64,000 nucleotides of DNA from Flammeovirgaceae bacterium UBA7330 (GTDB taxonomy: Bacteria > Bacteroidota > Bacteroidia > Cytophagales > Cyclobacteriaceae): the NCBI GenBank assembly GCA_002471275.1, contig DKPQ01000020.1, forward strand, positions 62,001 through 126,000. The letters are read 5' to 3'. A program made the translations under genes and the position numbers. The notes beneath the pieces were generated by a model, which saw nothing but the letters and a program-made list of their open reading frames with translations, was not told the origin of the DNA and did no database searches. Below are positions 51,951 through 60,133 of this stretch, piece by piece (the stretch's first letter is position 1; every line of letters starts with the position of its first letter).

Positions 51951-52705
51951 ACCAACTCCACTTTACTGAGAAACTCGTCTACAAGGTTATTAAATTCTTC
52001 AGGTTTTTCCATCATAGGTGCATGACAGCATTCATCAATAAATCTCAGGGTTGAATTAGGGATGAGTTGGTTGAACTCATGTCCAACAATTGGTGGCGTG
52101 ATGGTGTCATTTAAGCCCCAAACCAAAAGTGTTGGTACTTTAATCCTGGTAATTTCTGCCGCCATATTATTCCTCTGAGCCGATTTGGCAAATGCAACAA
52201 TATTTAAACACTTAGAAATGCTTTTTGTTGTCTCAAATACCTCATCAATTAGCTCCTTGGAAGCCGTTTTCGGATCATAGAAGGTGTGGGCCACACGCTC
52301 TGCTACAAAGTCGTAGCTTCCTCTTTTAGGAAAAGAGGCTCCCATGGAATTCTCAAATAATCCCGAACTCCCTGTCAAGATGAGTGTTTTTACGTTTTCC
52401 TGATTTTTGAGTGTATAAATCAATCCAATATGCCCACCCAGGGAATTACCGATCACATGCAGGTCTTTGAGCCCCTTCAGTTTGACAAAGTCTTCCACAT
52501 GACGATTAAGCGCTTCCAGTCCGGCCTGCCTTACCGGCATGGTATATATGGGTAGTAAAGGAATAACAACACGGTAATTTCTGCTGAAATGATTGACCAC
52601 GGCGTCCCAATTACTCAATGCTCCAAACAACCCATGAAGGAGCAACATGACCTCTCCCTGTCCCTCATCAATATATTCGTAACCGCTGTCTTTCTTAATT
52701 TCCAT
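51947..52705 (-). CDS. alpha/beta-hydrolase
   Basis: A 252-aa hydrolase fold. The oxyanion segment is MLLLHGLFGALSNW, the nucleophile elbow VIGNSLGGHIGL (GxSxG), the acid WGLNDTITPP, and the catalytic His lies in DECCHAPMMEKPEEF. The substrate is not predictable. It is in the yqeY-cvpA-hydrolase-CBS-nadK run with spacings from a four-base overlap to five bases. Confidence 0.88.
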   Translation of the reverse strand: MEIKKDSGYEYIDEGQGEVMLLLHGLFGALSNWDAVVNHFSRNYRVVIPLLPIYTMPVRQAGLEALNRHVEDFVKLKGLKDLHVIGNSLGGHIGLIYTLKNQENVKTLILTGSSGLFENSMGASFPKRGSYDFVAERVAHTFYDPKTASKELIDEVFETTKSISKCLNIVAFAKSAQRNNMAAEITRIKVPTLLVWGLNDTITPPIVGHEFNQLIPNSTLRFIDECCHAPMMEKPEEFNNLVDEFLSKVELV

Positions 52706-52710
52706 GATAA

Positions 52711-53274
52711 TTAAACATACTTAAAAGATTGCAGAAAGGTATAAAGTTCCCGTTGCTTTTTACCTATTTCATCCATCGAATCCATCATATCCCGGATAAA
52801 AGGTAAAATATTGGCTACCCAGTTAAAAATGGCGGGTCCGATATTTTTGATCCAGGGAAAGATGACCGAACTACTCATCTGACTTTCTGAAAGCCTGAAC
52901 CCGATAGAGTCCAAAACCCAAAAAAATACGCTGATGATAAATGCCCATTTTACAACAGATGCAATTACTCCCAGCAAATTGTCAAAGAAGCCTAAAAAAG
53001 TCAGATCAACAGCCTTTTTGATGATCCTGGCCAAAATATTTACTCCAAAAATCACACCAATAAAGACTCCAATAAAAACGAAGACGGTTAGCAAATAAAA
53101 ATGATCGCTCCCTCCGAAATAAATGTTGGCAAGGGGCAGGGTAAGCTCAATAGCCAGAAATAAACCTAAAAAAAAGGCGATAAATGAAAAGATCTCAATA
53201 ATGAAACCTTTGTTGTAACCTTTGATTGCTCCAATGGCAAAAACCACAACAAACACGATATCGAGCCAATTCAC
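52711..53274 (-). CDS. CvpA-family membrane protein
   Basis: A 187-aa protein with four hydrophobic helices and the CvpA opening NWLDIVFVVVFAIGAIKGYNKGFI. CvpA proteins are linked to colicin V production and to envelope stress or bile tolerance in enterobacteria; the molecular role is unclear. The start is GTG 53272-53274, sharing its last G with the yqeY stop (TAGTG). Confidence 0.88.
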   Translation of the reverse strand: MNWLDIVFVVVFAIGAIKGYNKGFIIEIFSFIAFFLGLFLAIELTLPLANIYFGGSDHFYLLTVFVFIGVFIGVIFGVNILARIIKKAVDLTFLGFFDNLLGVIASVVKWAFIISVFFWVLDSIGFRLSESQMSSSVIFPWIKNIGPAIFNWVANILPFIRDMMDSMDEIGKKQRELYTFLQSFKYV

Positions 53275-53726
53275 TAGCTGTTCAGGATTTCTTTTGTGAT
53301 CGTAGAAATCAATTTACCATCTGCCTTACCTGCCAGCTGCTTCGTGGCTACGCCCATCACTTTGCCCATGTCCTGCGGACCGGATGCTCCAACATCAGCA
53401 ATGATCTTTTTCACAACCTCCCGAACTTCGCTCTCATCCAATTGCTTAGGTAAAAAGCTTTCAATGACGCTCAATTCAGACTTTTCTACTTCCGCAAGGT
53501 CTGTCCTCCCTTCTTTTTCATAGATATCAATCGAGTCTTTTCTTTGCTTGGCTGCTTTGGTCAGTAGCTTCATTTCCGCTTCAGGTGTCAATTCTGCTGT
53601 TGCACCTTTTTCGGTTTCTGCCAGCAAGATCTGTGACTTGATCGCTCGCAAAGCTCTAAGGCGATCTTTATCTTTATTTAGCATCGATTGCTTGATCTCT
53701 GCTTCAATTTGTGCTTTTAATGACAT
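53274..53726 (-). CDS. GatB/YqeY-domain protein
   Basis: A 150-aa helical protein: LKAQIEAEIKQSMLNKDKDR, then LRALRAIKSQILLAE, ERTKQRKDSI-like KAAKQRKDSIDIYEKEGR, and MGKVMGVATKQLAGKADG near the end. YqeY resembles the tail domain of the GatB amidotransferase subunit and may bind tRNA. It is the first gene of the minus-strand envelope series and diverges from pdxJ with 49 bases between the starts. Confidence 0.92.
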   Translation of the reverse strand: MSLKAQIEAEIKQSMLNKDKDRLRALRAIKSQILLAETEKGATAELTPEAEMKLLTKAAKQRKDSIDIYEKEGRTDLAEVEKSELSVIESFLPKQLDESEVREVVKKIIADVGASGPQDMGKVMGVATKQLAGKADGKLISTITKEILNS

Positions 53727-53775
53727 GTCAGTTTCAAATTTTATGGAACTTTACGCGAAGTTAAGCCAAATACCG

Positions 53776-54489
53776 ATGACCAAACTTAGTGTAAACATCA
53801 ACAAAATTGCAACCTTGAGAAATGCTCGTGGGGGCAACAATCCTGACTTATTAAAAACAGCGCTGGACTGTGAAAGATTTGGTGCGGAAGGCATCACTGT
53901 ACATCCACGCCCGGACGAAAGACATATCCGGTATGACGATGTGATGACACTCAAAGATTCGATAACTACTGAATTCAACATTGAGGGGTATCCGGATGAC
54001 AGATATGTGGAAATCATCCAAAAGGCAAAACCAGCTCAGGCTACCCTGGTCCCTGATCCACCAGATAACATCACCTCTGATGCCGGATGGGACACGATAA
54101 AGAATGAGAGCTTACTGAAAGACCTCATCGTTGAAATAAAAAAGACAGGAGCGAGAGTTTCTGTATTTGTCGATCCGGACCCTAAGATGGTAGAAGGAGC
54201 TAAAAAATGTGGTGCAGACAGAATTGAGTTGTATACCGAACCCTATGCTTCGCAATATCACAACGACCCCAAAACTGCTGTAAAGGACTATGTTGAGTCA
54301 GCCAAAATGGCCCGGGAAATAGGTTTAGGCATCAATGCCGGTCATGACCTTGACCTGCACAACCTTCAATTCCTGAAAGCATCTATTCCCTACCTTGATG
54401 AAGTGTCCATTGGGCATGCACTCATCTGTGATGCGCTCTATTTTGGACTGGAAAACACCATTCAAATGTATAAACGAAAGCTTCAATGA
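53776..54489 (+). CDS. pdxJ: pyridoxine 5'-phosphate synthase
   Basis: A 237-aa TIM-barrel enzyme: MTKLSVNINKIATLRNARGG contains the substrate-binding start, GAEGITVHPRPDERHIRYDD the catalytic His/Glu region, and INAGHDLDLHNLQFL the later loop. The start at ATG 53776 matches the family; the open frame continues upstream but only as non-homologous sequence over the yqeY gene. It condenses 1-deoxyxylulose-5-phosphate with aminoacetone phosphate derivative to PNP. The next gene overlaps by four bases. Confidence 0.95.
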   Translation: MTKLSVNINKIATLRNARGGNNPDLLKTALDCERFGAEGITVHPRPDERHIRYDDVMTLKDSITTEFNIEGYPDDRYVEIIQKAKPAQATLVPDPPDNITSDAGWDTIKNESLLKDLIVEIKKTGARVSVFVDPDPKMVEGAKKCGADRIELYTEPYASQYHNDPKTAVKDYVESAKMAREIGLGINAGHDLDLHNLQFLKASIPYLDEVSIGHALICDALYFGLENTIQMYKRKLQ

Positions 54490-55247
54490 ATTTAAATTTT
54501 AGGATACTTGGTGAAGGAGAGCCTGTAGTAGTGTTGCATGGTGTCTTCGGTGCTTCAGACAATTGGCAAACTGTTGGTAAAAGTCTTGCAGAGAACTTTG
54601 CTGTCTACCTAGTAGATCTGCGAAATCACGGACTATCACCTCACAGTGATGAGATGAACTATCCGGTAATGGCCCAGGACATCCGGGAACTTATCGAAAA
54701 TGAAAACCTTGGTCGCGCCCACATTGTGGGTCACTCAATGGGTGGAAAAGTAGCCATGGAGCTAGCCACTTCATTTCCTGAAGTAGTCAAAAGCCTTGTG
54801 GTGGTTGATATTGCTCCCAAATATTATCCTCCGCACCACCAGGAGATTCTCAATAGCTTCAAAACCCTGGACCTGAAAAACCTTACATCCAGAAAAGACG
54901 CAGATGATGCCCTTAGTTCAAAACTTACCAACCCTGGGGTCAGGCAGTTTATTCTAAAAAACCTTGGTCGAAATGACGACGGTAGTTTTGAATGGAAATT
55001 AAATCATCAGGCTATAGACGAAAATATTGAAAATATTGGCAAAGGATTGGAAGAAGGAAAAACTTTTTCGGGACAATCATTATTCATCAATGGATCCAAT
55101 TCCGACTACATAAGAGGAGAGGACCATGAATTGATTTTGAGTCATTTTCCTAAAGCGCAGTTTAAAACGGTAAATGGAGCCGGTCATTGGGTACATGCAG
55201 AGAAACCTGGCGAAATCACCTCAATTTTAATCGATTTTCTATCTTAG
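54486..55247 (+). CDS. alpha/beta-hydrolase (YbfF-like esterase)
   Basis: A 253-aa hydrolase with VVLHGVFGASDNWQTVG, VYLVDLRNHGLSPHSDEMNY, nucleophile elbow IVGHSMGGKVAMELA and the catalytic His in VNGAGHWVHAEKPGE. It belongs to the YbfF group of small esterases. Its ATG overlaps pdxJ (ATGA), and its 3' end overlaps the convergent DUF2905 gene by nine bases. Confidence 0.9.
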   Translation: MNLNFRILGEGEPVVVLHGVFGASDNWQTVGKSLAENFAVYLVDLRNHGLSPHSDEMNYPVMAQDIRELIENENLGRAHIVGHSMGGKVAMELATSFPEVVKSLVVVDIAPKYYPPHHQEILNSFKTLDLKNLTSRKDADDALSSKLTNPGVRQFILKNLGRNDDGSFEWKLNHQAIDENIENIGKGLEEGKTFSGQSLFINGSNSDYIRGEDHELILSHFPKAQFKTVNGAGHWVHAEKPGEITSILIDFLS

Positions 55248-55448
55248 TTTATTCACGATAAAAATTATAAGGCTTAAGACCAGACTTAGAAGTATCATCG
55301 TGGTTATAGGAAAGTAAAAGGTAAAATTGTCCCTTTTAATAATGATGTCACCGGGCAATTTTCCAAGATTTATTTTCTCTCCAAACGTGAGCAAAAGACC
55401 AAGGATGATTAAGATAATGCCGATATAGATCAGAGATTTTCCCATCAT
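55239..55448 (-). CDS. DUF2905 small membrane protein
   Basis: A 69-aa protein with two TM segments at about residues 6-21 and 48-66. Between them lies the DUF2905 signature GEKINLGKLPGDIIIKRDNF and the start of the second helix FYFPITT. The function is unknown. Its ATG and the ATG of the next plus-strand gene are separated by a single base, so each promoter must lie inside the other gene. Confidence 0.9.
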   Translation of the reverse strand: MMGKSLIYIGIILIILGLLLTFGEKINLGKLPGDIIIKRDNFTFYFPITTMILLSLVLSLIIFIVNKLR

Positions 55449-55449
55449 T

Positions 55450-56169
55450 ATGAAGAACGCAATCTACTTAATTCCAAATTATCTGACTACAGAAGCTCAG
55501 CCTGATGATATCAGTCCGATTGTGAAAACGACCTTAAAGACCATCAGTCATTTCCTGGTTGAAAATGTGAGGACGGCACGGAGATTCATTAGCAGTTTGA
55601 ACCTGGATATTGACATCTCTCGGCTACAGTTTGAAATAATGGACAAGAAAGCTTCCCGGCAAGAGATATCCCATGTGATGAGCGAATGGGGAAAATTTCC
55701 CATTGGCATTATTTCAGAGGCTGGTTTGCCAGGTTTAGCCGATCCGGGCAACATGGCTATCAGCCTGGCTCATGAGCAAAATCGAGCGGTTGTTCCGTTA
55801 CCGGGAGCTTCAGCCATTCAAACAGCTTTGATTTGTTCTGGTTTTGATGGTCAGCGGTTTACCTTCCACGGATATGTTCCAATCCAGGATGCAGATTGTA
55901 TCAGGTTTTTGAAAGAAATGGAAAATACCCTCCAAAAAACCGGATATACTCAGATTTTCATGGAGACTCCTTATCGGAATATGAAATTGATTGAAAAAGC
56001 CGTCAAGCATTTAAAAAATGATACCCTCTTTTCAATTTCAGCTGATCTTTTTGGAGAAAATCAAATGATCCACACCTTGAAAATCAAGGATTGGGAAAAG
56101 AAAGACATAAATCTTCACAAGATCCCTGCAGTCTTTTGTCTTGGACAATATCCTTCTGATTTTAAGTAA
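55450..56169 (+). CDS. RsmI-like SAM-dependent methyltransferase
   Basis: A 239-aa tetrapyrrole-methylase-fold protein. The clear RsmI-type block is IISEAGLPGLADPGN followed by VVPLPGASAIQTALICSGFD and FTFHGYVP. The N-terminal motif differs from canonical RsmI: IYLIPNYLTTEAQPDD replaces the VATPIGN loop. The C-terminal helical domain is shorter. It is thus an RsmI paralogue common in the phylum rather than the 16S rRNA enzyme itself. The substrate is unknown. Confidence 0.85.
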   Translation: MKNAIYLIPNYLTTEAQPDDISPIVKTTLKTISHFLVENVRTARRFISSLNLDIDISRLQFEIMDKKASRQEISHVMSEWGKFPIGIISEAGLPGLADPGNMAISLAHEQNRAVVPLPGASAIQTALICSGFDGQRFTFHGYVPIQDADCIRFLKEMENTLQKTGYTQIFMETPYRNMKLIEKAVKHLKNDTLFSISADLFGENQMIHTLKIKDWEKKDINLHKIPAVFCLGQYPSDFK

Positions 56170-56179
56170 TGAAAAATAC

Positions 56180-56187
56180 TATATTTG
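56180..56187 (+). promoter_or_regulatory. -7 box upstream of metK
   Basis: TATATTTG followed by C is an exact TAnnTTTG match, 25 bases before the metK ATG and just after the methyltransferase stop. No clear -33 element is seen. Confidence 0.5.
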
Positions 56188-56212
56188 CAGGCCTAAAATA
56201 ACTGCAAAAAGC

Positions 56213-57466
56213 ATGTCATATTTGTTTACTTCCGAGTCTGTATCTGAAGGACACCCGGATAAAATTTCTGACCAGATCTCTGACGCATTGGTCGATCATT
56301 TTCTTGCCTTTGACCCACAATCAAAGGTTGCTTGTGAAACACTGGTTACTACCGGGCAGGTTATTCTGGCAGGGGAAGTAAAATCCAGGTCATACCTTGA
56401 TGTGCAGCAGATAGCAAGGGATGTCATCAAAAAGATTGGCTATACCAAATCAGAATACATGTTTGAAGCTAATTCGTGCGGGGTATTATCTGCCATTCAC
56501 GAACAGTCCCCGGACATCAACCAGGGAGTAGACAAAACAGATCCTAAGCTTCAGGGAGCAGGAGACCAGGGGATGATGTTCGGCTATGCCACAAACGAAA
56601 CAGGCAATTATATGCCTTTGGCATTGGCCTTGTCACATAACCTTCTACTGGAATTAGCTGCTCTTAGAAGAGAAAATAAAGAAATCAAATACCTCCGACC
56701 GGATGCAAAATCCCAGGTGACCATAGAATATGATGATCACAACAGACCCATCAGGATCGATAGCATCGTGATTTCTACCCAGCATGATGATTTTGATGAA
56801 GAAGCCAAAATGCTCCATAAGATCAAAAATGACCTGATCAGTATTTTGATCCCAAGGGTGAAAAAGAAATTGATCCCTGAAATCCAGGCTTTGTTCAATG
56901 ACGACATCAAATATCACATCAATCCAACTGGAAAATTCGTGATAGGAGGTCCTCATGGGGATGCCGGGCTGACCGGAAGAAAGATCATCGTAGATACTTA
57001 CGGTGGAAAAGGTGCACACGGTGGTGGTGCATTCTCCGGAAAAGACCCTTCTAAAGTGGACCGTTCTGCAGCCTATGCTACCCGTCATATTGCAAAGAAT
57101 ATGGTAGCAGCCGGTGTTTGTAGTGAAGTTTTGGTTCAGGTTTCATACGCCATCGGGGTAGTAGAACCCACCAATATTTATGTGAATACTTACGGGTCTG
57201 CCAAAGTTGACATGAAGGATGGTGAGATCGCTAAAAAAATCAGTGAGATCTTCGACATGACTCCTTATGGTATCGAAACAAGATTGAAACTCAGAACACC
57301 CATCTATTCGGATTCTGCAGCTTACGGTCATATGGGTAGGGAACCTCAAAAGGTCACCAAAACTTTTAAAGATGGTGAAGGCCATGAAAAGACGGTAGAG
57401 GTAGAAACATTTACCTGGGAAAAACTCGATTACGTAGACAAGATCAAAGAAGCTTTTAATCTATAG
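56213..57466 (+). CDS. metK: methionine adenosyltransferase
   Basis: A 417-aa enzyme beginning MSYLFTSESVSEGHPDKISD. The ATP loop GHPDKI, the motif GAGDQGMMFGYATNE and the phosphate loop GGGAFSGKDPSKVDRS are all present. It makes S-adenosylmethionine. ATG 56213 is chosen because it fits the family start and follows a TAnnTTTG box; an upstream TTG frame is spurious. Near-complete family length. Confidence 0.97.
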   Translation: MSYLFTSESVSEGHPDKISDQISDALVDHFLAFDPQSKVACETLVTTGQVILAGEVKSRSYLDVQQIARDVIKKIGYTKSEYMFEANSCGVLSAIHEQSPDINQGVDKTDPKLQGAGDQGMMFGYATNETGNYMPLALALSHNLLLELAALRRENKEIKYLRPDAKSQVTIEYDDHNRPIRIDSIVISTQHDDFDEEAKMLHKIKNDLISILIPRVKKKLIPEIQALFNDDIKYHINPTGKFVIGGPHGDAGLTGRKIIVDTYGGKGAHGGGAFSGKDPSKVDRSAAYATRHIAKNMVAAGVCSEVLVQVSYAIGVVEPTNIYVNTYGSAKVDMKDGEIAKKISEIFDMTPYGIETRLKLRTPIYSDSAAYGHMGREPQKVTKTFKDGEGHEKTVEVETFTWEKLDYVDKIKEAFNL

Positions 57467-57472
57467 GACGGG

Positions 57473-58207
57473 ATGGAGATCTTCCTACAACCGGAAAACT
57501 GGATTGCGTTATTGACGCTCACCTTTCTGGAAATTGTGTTGGGGATCGACAACATCATCTTTATCTCTATTGTTTCCAATAAACTGCCGGAACACCAGCA
57601 GGGTAAAGCCAGGAATCTTGGTTTGACTTTGGCTTTGGTGCTTCGTGTGGGTTTATTGCTGGGTATCACCTGGATAATCTCATTTACAGAGCCATTATTT
57701 ACTGTACTAGAGCAAGAAATTAGTGGAAGAGACCTCATCCTACTCATAGGTGGTCTCTTTTTGCTTGGTAAAAGTACCATGGAGATCCACCATAAAATGG
57801 AGGGTGAAGCACAGCATGAGAGTCAAATGAAATCTGCTTCATTTATCAGTGTCATCGTGCAGATCATTGCTCTGGACATGATCTTCTCATTCGATTCCAT
57901 CCTGACTGCTGTGGGATTGACCAATGAAATCACCCTGATGATCATAGCTGTGATCATTTCTATCATAATCATGATGATTTTCGCCAAAAACATCAGTGAG
58001 TTCATCAATCAGCATCCGACGCTGGAAATATTGGCATTATCATTCCTGATACTGATCGGGTTTATGTTGATGATCGAAGCCCTGCATTTCCATGTGCCTA
58101 AAGGCTATATCTATTTCGCGGTTTTCTTCTCGTTGATTGTTGAGCTGATCAATATGCGAATGCGAAAGAATAAAAAGCCAGTGAAGCTCAGAAAGCGAAT
58201 CGACTGA
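57473..58207 (+). CDS. TerC-family integral membrane protein
   Basis: A 244-aa protein with seven or so TM helices and the acidic motifs of the family, LEIVLGIDNIIFISIV in helix 1 and ALDMIFSFDSILTAVGL in the middle. TerC proteins are linked to tellurite resistance and to metal (Mn) export. It follows metK by six bases. Its last codon and stop form the 5' arm of a terminator hairpin. Confidence 0.92.
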   Translation: MEIFLQPENWIALLTLTFLEIVLGIDNIIFISIVSNKLPEHQQGKARNLGLTLALVLRVGLLLGITWIISFTEPLFTVLEQEISGRDLILLIGGLFLLGKSTMEIHHKMEGEAQHESQMKSASFISVIVQIIALDMIFSFDSILTAVGLTNEITLMIIAVIISIIIMMIFAKNISEFINQHPTLEILALSFLILIGFMLMIEALHFHVPKGYIYFAVFFSLIVELINMRMRKNKKPVKLRKRID

Positions 58208-58228
58208 TCACCAGTCGATCACTTTTTT
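58199..58228 (+). terminator. rho-independent terminator built over two convergent stop codons
   Basis: ATCGACTG (58199-58206) pairs perfectly with CAGTCGAT (58212-58219) around a five-base loop, then CACTTTTTT follows. The stem contains the terC stop and the final codons and stop of the convergent SDR gene; the two stops form TGATCA. Confidence 0.8.
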
Positions 58229-58894
58229 ATCACGGATAAATTTCCCTTGTGGGATGTCTTCGGCCGTGCTTAACCAGACAACTGTTTCCGCGCCTTTTTC
58301 TACATCTCTTGTGGCGGCAGATCCTCCCATTGTGGTCTTTACCCAGCCAGGGCACATAGCATTGAATTTTATTCCCGGCTCTTCAGCAGAAAATATGCCT
58401 GTCAAAGCATTTAATGCAGCCTTGGAAAGTCTATATGCAGGATTGCCACCACCCATGGTATTCAGGGCTCCCATCCCACTGCTCACATTGATAACCCTCG
58501 GATCACTACTATTCTTCAACATCCTCAACATGGCGCGGGTTAATAACATGGGACCTTTTAAGTTGATCTTCATCATGCGATCAAAAACCTTCATATCCAG
58601 GTCACGGAGATGCATTCCATTGTCACGCAAAATAGCGGCGTTGTTGATAAGCACATCAACCTGATGATGAGATTTCCCGAGCTCATGGGTAAAGAGTGTG
58701 ATGCTTTTTTCTTCTTCCACATCCAATTGATAGAAATGGGTATTATAGCCCTTGTCCCTCATTTTGTTTGAAGCATCAATCCCTTTCCTTACATTTCTGG
58801 CTGTCACAATCACCTCATGTCCTAAGGCTCCAAGTTCATTACATATCTCAAAGCCAATACCCCGATTGGCCCCAGTTACCACAATGGTTTTCAT
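58208..58894 (-). CDS. SDR-family oxidoreductase
   Basis: A 228-aa classical short-chain dehydrogenase: VVTGANRGIGFEICNELG (cofactor loop), VLINNAAILRD (NNAG-like), NVSSGMGALN (Ser) and YRLSKAALNAL (YxxxK). Plant carbonyl-reductase-like relatives use NADPH. The substrate is unknown. It is the third gene of a minus-strand set started by a MarR regulator and lies three bases after the F420-reductase-like gene. Confidence 0.92.
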   Translation of the reverse strand: MKTIVVTGANRGIGFEICNELGALGHEVIVTARNVRKGIDASNKMRDKGYNTHFYQLDVEEEKSITLFTHELGKSHHQVDVLINNAAILRDNGMHLRDLDMKVFDRMMKINLKGPMLLTRAMLRMLKNSSDPRVINVSSGMGALNTMGGGNPAYRLSKAALNALTGIFSAEEPGIKFNAMCPGWVKTTMGGSAATRDVEKGAETVVWLSTAEDIPQGKFIRDKKVIDW

Positions 58895-58897
58895 CGT

Positions 58898-59539
58898 TTA
58901 TTTTTTAAGTAATTTAAATGCATGCCCCCATTCATTGTGTCTAAATCCCGGAATACACCACAAGATACAAAGAGGTTCTATTGCTCTTGCAGACTTGACC
59001 CCACCTAAATCTTCCACTTCATAACCAAATTTATCCAGAATCTTGATGACTTCCTTCTTTGAATCCTCATTGTTACCCGCGATAAACATGGTAGGGGTGA
59101 CCTCAAATTGAGGATTTACCATCAAATGTGCACCTACACTATTAAAAGCCTTCACAAAGTTGGCCTGAGGAAATGAAGCCTGAAATCTTTCCATCAGCGA
59201 ACTGTTCAGATCCGTTGTGAATTTAACCAGTCCGTCTTCAGGAGCTTGTTCGGCTATGGGATTGGTGGCATCAATGATGGTCTTGCCAGAAATTTCTGCT
59301 TTCACTTCACCAAGGAGTTTCTCAGCAACTATTCCTTTTACCGCCAGTACCAACAGGTCGCCAAATGCAGCCGCTTCTTTGAAAGTACCCACACTACCTT
59401 GATCTCCGGCATTTTCCAGCCAGTCGGATAGTTTGTCAGGATTGCCGGTACCCATTTTTACTTCATATCCATGCTTGATGAAGCCGTCAGCCAACGTCCT
59501 TCCAACGTTGCCAGACCCTAAAATTCCGATTCTTTTCAT
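58898..59539 (-). CDS. NADPH-dependent F420-reductase-like oxidoreductase
   Basis: A 213-aa Rossmann protein: RIGILGSGNVGRTLADGFIK (GxGxxG), LLVLAVKGIVAEKLL, KTIIDATNPIAEQ and FVKAFNSVGAHLMVNP are characteristic of the NpdG/F420-dependent NADP reductase-like group. Members outside F420 producers use other acceptors, so the name describes the fold only. It lies twelve bases after the marR gene, in one likely operon with marR and the SDR gene. Confidence 0.88.
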   Translation of the reverse strand: MKRIGILGSGNVGRTLADGFIKHGYEVKMGTGNPDKLSDWLENAGDQGSVGTFKEAAAFGDLLVLAVKGIVAEKLLGEVKAEISGKTIIDATNPIAEQAPEDGLVKFTTDLNSSLMERFQASFPQANFVKAFNSVGAHLMVNPQFEVTPTMFIAGNNEDSKKEVIKILDKFGYEVEDLGGVKSARAIEPLCILWCIPGFRHNEWGHAFKLLKK

Positions 59540-59551
59540 TTTTAGTTCTTT

Positions 59552-59986
59552 TTACAGATTTTTAATTTTTTCTGAAGCATCATACAACTGATCCGCCAGT
59601 TTTTCTGAGAAATCCTTGCCTAATAACTTCTTATAATTGTCAAACAATGAATTCCATGAAGTCATCAGTTCCTCATTGAGCGCAAGACTCTTCTCAGTGG
59701 GTTTAACTAAACTGTTTTTGCCCTTATTCTCCCGTCTAACCATCCCTTTTTGTTCCAGTTTGTCTAATAATCTTGTGACCGTGGATGGCGTAAGGTGAAG
59801 TTCTTTTGCGATCATAGATGGGATTACACCTTTATCAAATCGATTTACCGTGATCATCACAAATGCATGCGATGGCGACCACCCTGTTTTAGCAAAAGCC
59901 TCGTCAGCCAGCTTTGACATGTTTCGGGCAAATGAAGCTGATGAAAAAAACAGACAGTTGCAGAAGTATGATTTATTGCTTTTCAT
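59552..59986 (-). CDS. MarR-family transcriptional regulator
   Basis: A 144-aa winged-helix regulator starting at ATG 59984-59986 (MKSNKSYFCNCLFF); the longer frame upstream runs through the promoter. The DNA-binding part is IAKELHLTPSTVTRLLDKLEQKG and the wing VRRENKGKNSLVKPTE. Three cysteines/sulfur residues near the N-terminus (YFCNCLFF) might sense redox, as in some MarR proteins, which is conjecture. A 14-base palindrome lies immediately upstream of the start and probably is its operator. It likely represses itself and the two oxidoreductases downstream. Confidence 0.9.
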   Translation of the reverse strand: MKSNKSYFCNCLFFSSASFARNMSKLADEAFAKTGWSPSHAFVMITVNRFDKGVIPSMIAKELHLTPSTVTRLLDKLEQKGMVRRENKGKNSLVKPTEKSLALNEELMTSWNSLFDNYKKLLGKDFSEKLADQLYDASEKIKNL

Positions 59987-59987
59987 A

Positions 59988-60001
59988 TTTGTATGTACAA
60001 A
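59988..60001. promoter_or_regulatory. putative MarR operator
   Basis: TTTGTATGTACAAA has perfect TTTGTA/TACAAA half-sites separated by two bases. It sits directly before the marR ATG at 59986, so bound protein would block transcription or its start. Confidence 0.5.
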
Positions 60002-60084
60002 CAAACGTAATCCAAACGCAAAGGGTTTCATTTATACTCTGACAAATTTTTAACTCATAGGACTAAAAGTATTTTTAAAATAAT

Positions 60085-60108
60085 AACTATGTTTTTAGTT
60101 GTATAACT
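60085..60108. promoter_or_regulatory. putative BlaI operator overlapping the -33 region
   Basis: AACTA (60085-60089) and TAGTT (60096-60100) are inverted with six bases between. The second arm is shared with a further repeat, AGTT-GTAT-AACT (60097-60108). A TTG inside it (60099-60101) lies 20 bases before a TACATTTA box (60122-60129) that precedes the blaI ATG. Layout fits autorepression. Confidence 0.5.
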
Positions 60109-60133
60109 GATAAATCCGTTTTACATTTATCGC

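Noticed and set aside
53548..53775. Extended N-terminus for pdxJ.
   Set aside because: The upstream frame is antisense to yqeY and has no similarity to PdxJ, which starts at MTKLSVNINK.
56654..57088. An open minus-strand frame of 144 codons across metK.
   Set aside because: It is antisense to the invariant phosphate and ATP loops of methionine adenosyltransferase; no independent signals.
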